From positions 1 through 7,107 of the forward strand of contig SFOF01000111.1 in the NCBI GenBank assembly GCA_004552515.1: DNA of 7,107 nucleotides, given 5' to 3'. The stretch is from Clostridiales bacterium. GTDB lineage: Bacteria; Bacillota; Clostridia; Christensenellales; Aristaeellaceae. Within the stretch, counting starts at the first letter, position 1. Every line of letters begins with the position of its first letter. The notes under the pieces were generated by a model. The model was not told where the DNA came from, made no database searches, and saw only the letters and a list, made by a program, of their open reading frames with translations. Both the position numbers and the translations under genes were made by a program. Of this stretch, positions 6,485 through 7,107 are shown in pieces.

Positions 6485-6493
6485 ACTATACCA
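6485..6493 (-). promoter_or_regulatory. Extended -10 promoter of the exporter operon
   Basis: On the minus strand, TGG-TATAGT (6493-6485) is an extended -10 element one base from consensus. No good -35 box is present at 16-18 bp (the bases there are near CACCTGAT), which extended -10 promoters tolerate. The start point would be near 6478, giving about 29 nt of leader before GTG 6449. Confidence 0.6.
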
Positions 6494-6542
6494 GATGAAC
6501 CTTGCGATCAGGTGACTTTAATCTTACAATCTCTTAAGGTCG

Positions 6543-6557
6543 GCAGGCTGAGCCTGC
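6543..6557. repeat. Near-perfect palindrome GCAGGCT/AGCCTGC
   Basis: Arms GCAGGCT (6543-6549) and AGCCTGC (6551-6557) flank one base. It lies about 50 bp upstream of the exporter promoter, so it could be an operator. It is equally likely to be the first unit of the repeat island. Confidence 0.7.
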
Positions 6558-6599
6558 ACGCACTTCGCTTCGCGCGTTGCAACCCGACTCCGCGCCGCT

Positions 6600-6628
6600 G
6601 CCGCCGGGCGGCTCGCCGGCTGTGCCGG
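6600..6628. repeat. Two tandem GC-rich inverted repeats
   Basis: GCCGCC-G-GGCGGC (6600-6612) is followed within 4 bases by CCGGC-TGT-GCCGG (6616-6628). Such short GC palindromes can arise by chance in GC-rich DNA. Their adjacency and the other hairpins nearby make them part of the repeat island. Confidence 0.55.
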
Positions 6629-6676
6629 TTCCACTTGCTGCCGCGCAAAGCAAGAAAGGTTAGCAGTATACAGCCC

Positions 6677-6729
6677 GACCCGCCCGGCCAGCCGCAGTGC
6701 GGCCTCCGCTTATCAGAGCCGGGCGGGTC
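6677..6729. repeat. 53-bp nested inverted repeat with 12-bp outer arms
   Basis: Perfect 12-bp arms GACCCGCCCGGC (6677-6688) and GCCGGGCGGGTC (6718-6729) enclose a second small hairpin GCCGC-AGT-GCGGC (6691-6703). On the plus strand it is followed by CTTTCC, too weak a T-run for a clear terminator. It could form a cruciform or a branched RNA. Confidence 0.85.
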
Positions 6730-6784
6730 TTTCCGTGTACCCGGGTGACGGCGCCGCGAATCCGCACCACCCCAACCCCGCCGT

Positions 6785-6873
6785 GCAAAGCGCACTTTGC
6801 CGCTCGTCCAGCCCCTGAGGAGAGTCCAGAGAGTCGAAGACTCTTTGGCGCAGTCTGGGGCGCGCAGCCCCAG
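6785..6873. repeat. Cluster of three hairpins
   Basis: Three perfect stems occur within 89 bp. They are GCAAAG/CTTTGC with tetraloop CGCA (6785-6800), AGAGTC/GACTCT with triloop GAA (6830-6844), and CTGGGGC/GCCCCAG with a 5-nt loop (6855-6873). The first can refold as GTGC (6783-6786) with GCAC (6792-6795). None has a T-run on either strand. Confidence 0.75.
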
Positions 6874-6968
6874 CGTACTCCCCGCGGAAAACACAGCAAA
6901 GCTAATGCGGTCACGCAAAAACGCACTTTGCCGCGCCGCCTCCGTTCCCCGCGTCCCTTCGTTTCCCC

Positions 6969-7064
6969 GTCGGGATCGCCGCCAGAAAACGCGCAAGCCC
7001 GAAGTGAACCAACAAAGCCCGATGACCACGCGACATCCGAGAACGCACGAATGGCGATCCCGAC
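6969..7064. repeat. 96-bp unit bounded by perfect 12-bp inverted repeats
   Basis: GTCGGGATCGCC (6969-6980) and GGCGATCCCGAC (7053-7064) are exact inverses, separated by 72 bp without an evident gene. The layout resembles the ends of a miniature inverted-repeat element or a long RNA stem. No flanking target duplication is obvious. Confidence 0.8.
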
Positions 7065-7107
7065 CCACGGCGGAATAGGAACGCAACCCTCCCGCAAGCC
7101 GTCCTGT

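Larger units (their letters stand above)
6494..7107. other. 614-bp non-coding stretch rich in inverted repeats
   Basis: No gene is supported. The open frames here (minus strand 7086-6508 and 7097-6660) translate to Arg-, Gly- and Ser-rich sequence without domains, membrane segments or ribosome binding sites. At least eight inverted repeats are packed between 6543 and 7064, which is typical of intergenic repeat elements (REP/BIME- or MITE-like). A 13-base repeat, CGCACTTTGCCGC, occurs at 6791-6803 and 6922-6934. No clear terminal inverted repeats or target duplications mark the stretch as a single transposon. Confidence 0.6.

Noticed and set aside
6508..7086. 192-codon open frame on the minus strand upstream of the exporter
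   Set aside because: Its sequence is made of hairpin repeats and the product is Arg/Ser/Gly-rich with no domain pattern. I cannot exclude a translated relic but see no support.

Overview
The window is GC-rich bacterial DNA, and every gene I can support lies on the minus strand. A GC-rich Gram-positive, probably clostridial Firmicute, is the best guess. This is inferred from smpB sitting directly upstream of a one-piece tmRNA gene, strong GGAGG-type ribosome binding sites, and a MacB/FtsX-type ABC exporter paired with a membrane-anchored Ig-like accessory protein. No taxonomic marker was available beyond that.

In the direction of transcription (right to left), positions 7107-6494 hold no convincing gene. 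That stretch is packed with inverted repeats and looks like an island of intergenic repeat sequence. A three-gene exporter operon follows. The ATPase (5763-6449, GTG start) and the 921-residue FtsX-type permease (3001-5766) overlap by an ATGA and are probably translationally coupled. After a 319-bp gap carrying two copies of a hairpin-forming repeat comes a secreted, C-terminally anchored Ig-like/CARDB-type protein (1395-2681). The ATPase presumably drives the permease. The third protein sits outside the membrane and may deliver or bind the substrate; the substrate is not identifiable from sequence.

Positions 1394-885 are a second gene-poor gap. It contains a near-perfect 50-bp direct repeat that starts just after the stop codon of the accessory gene and recurs 122 bp further on, apparently with a decayed copy of the last codons of that gene. 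The gap ends in a good sigma-70-type promoter (TGGACA, 17 bp, TATACT) for the last unit: smpB (423-884), tmRNA gene ssrA (66-416) and a strong intrinsic terminator (20-62). SmpB and tmRNA act together in trans-translation, rescuing stalled ribosomes and adding a degradation tag. Here the tag reads (A)DNYDNVAFAA.

I found no CRISPR array, tRNA, rRNA, transposase, phage gene or clearly novel protein system. The least explained material is the repeat DNA in the three intergenic gaps.
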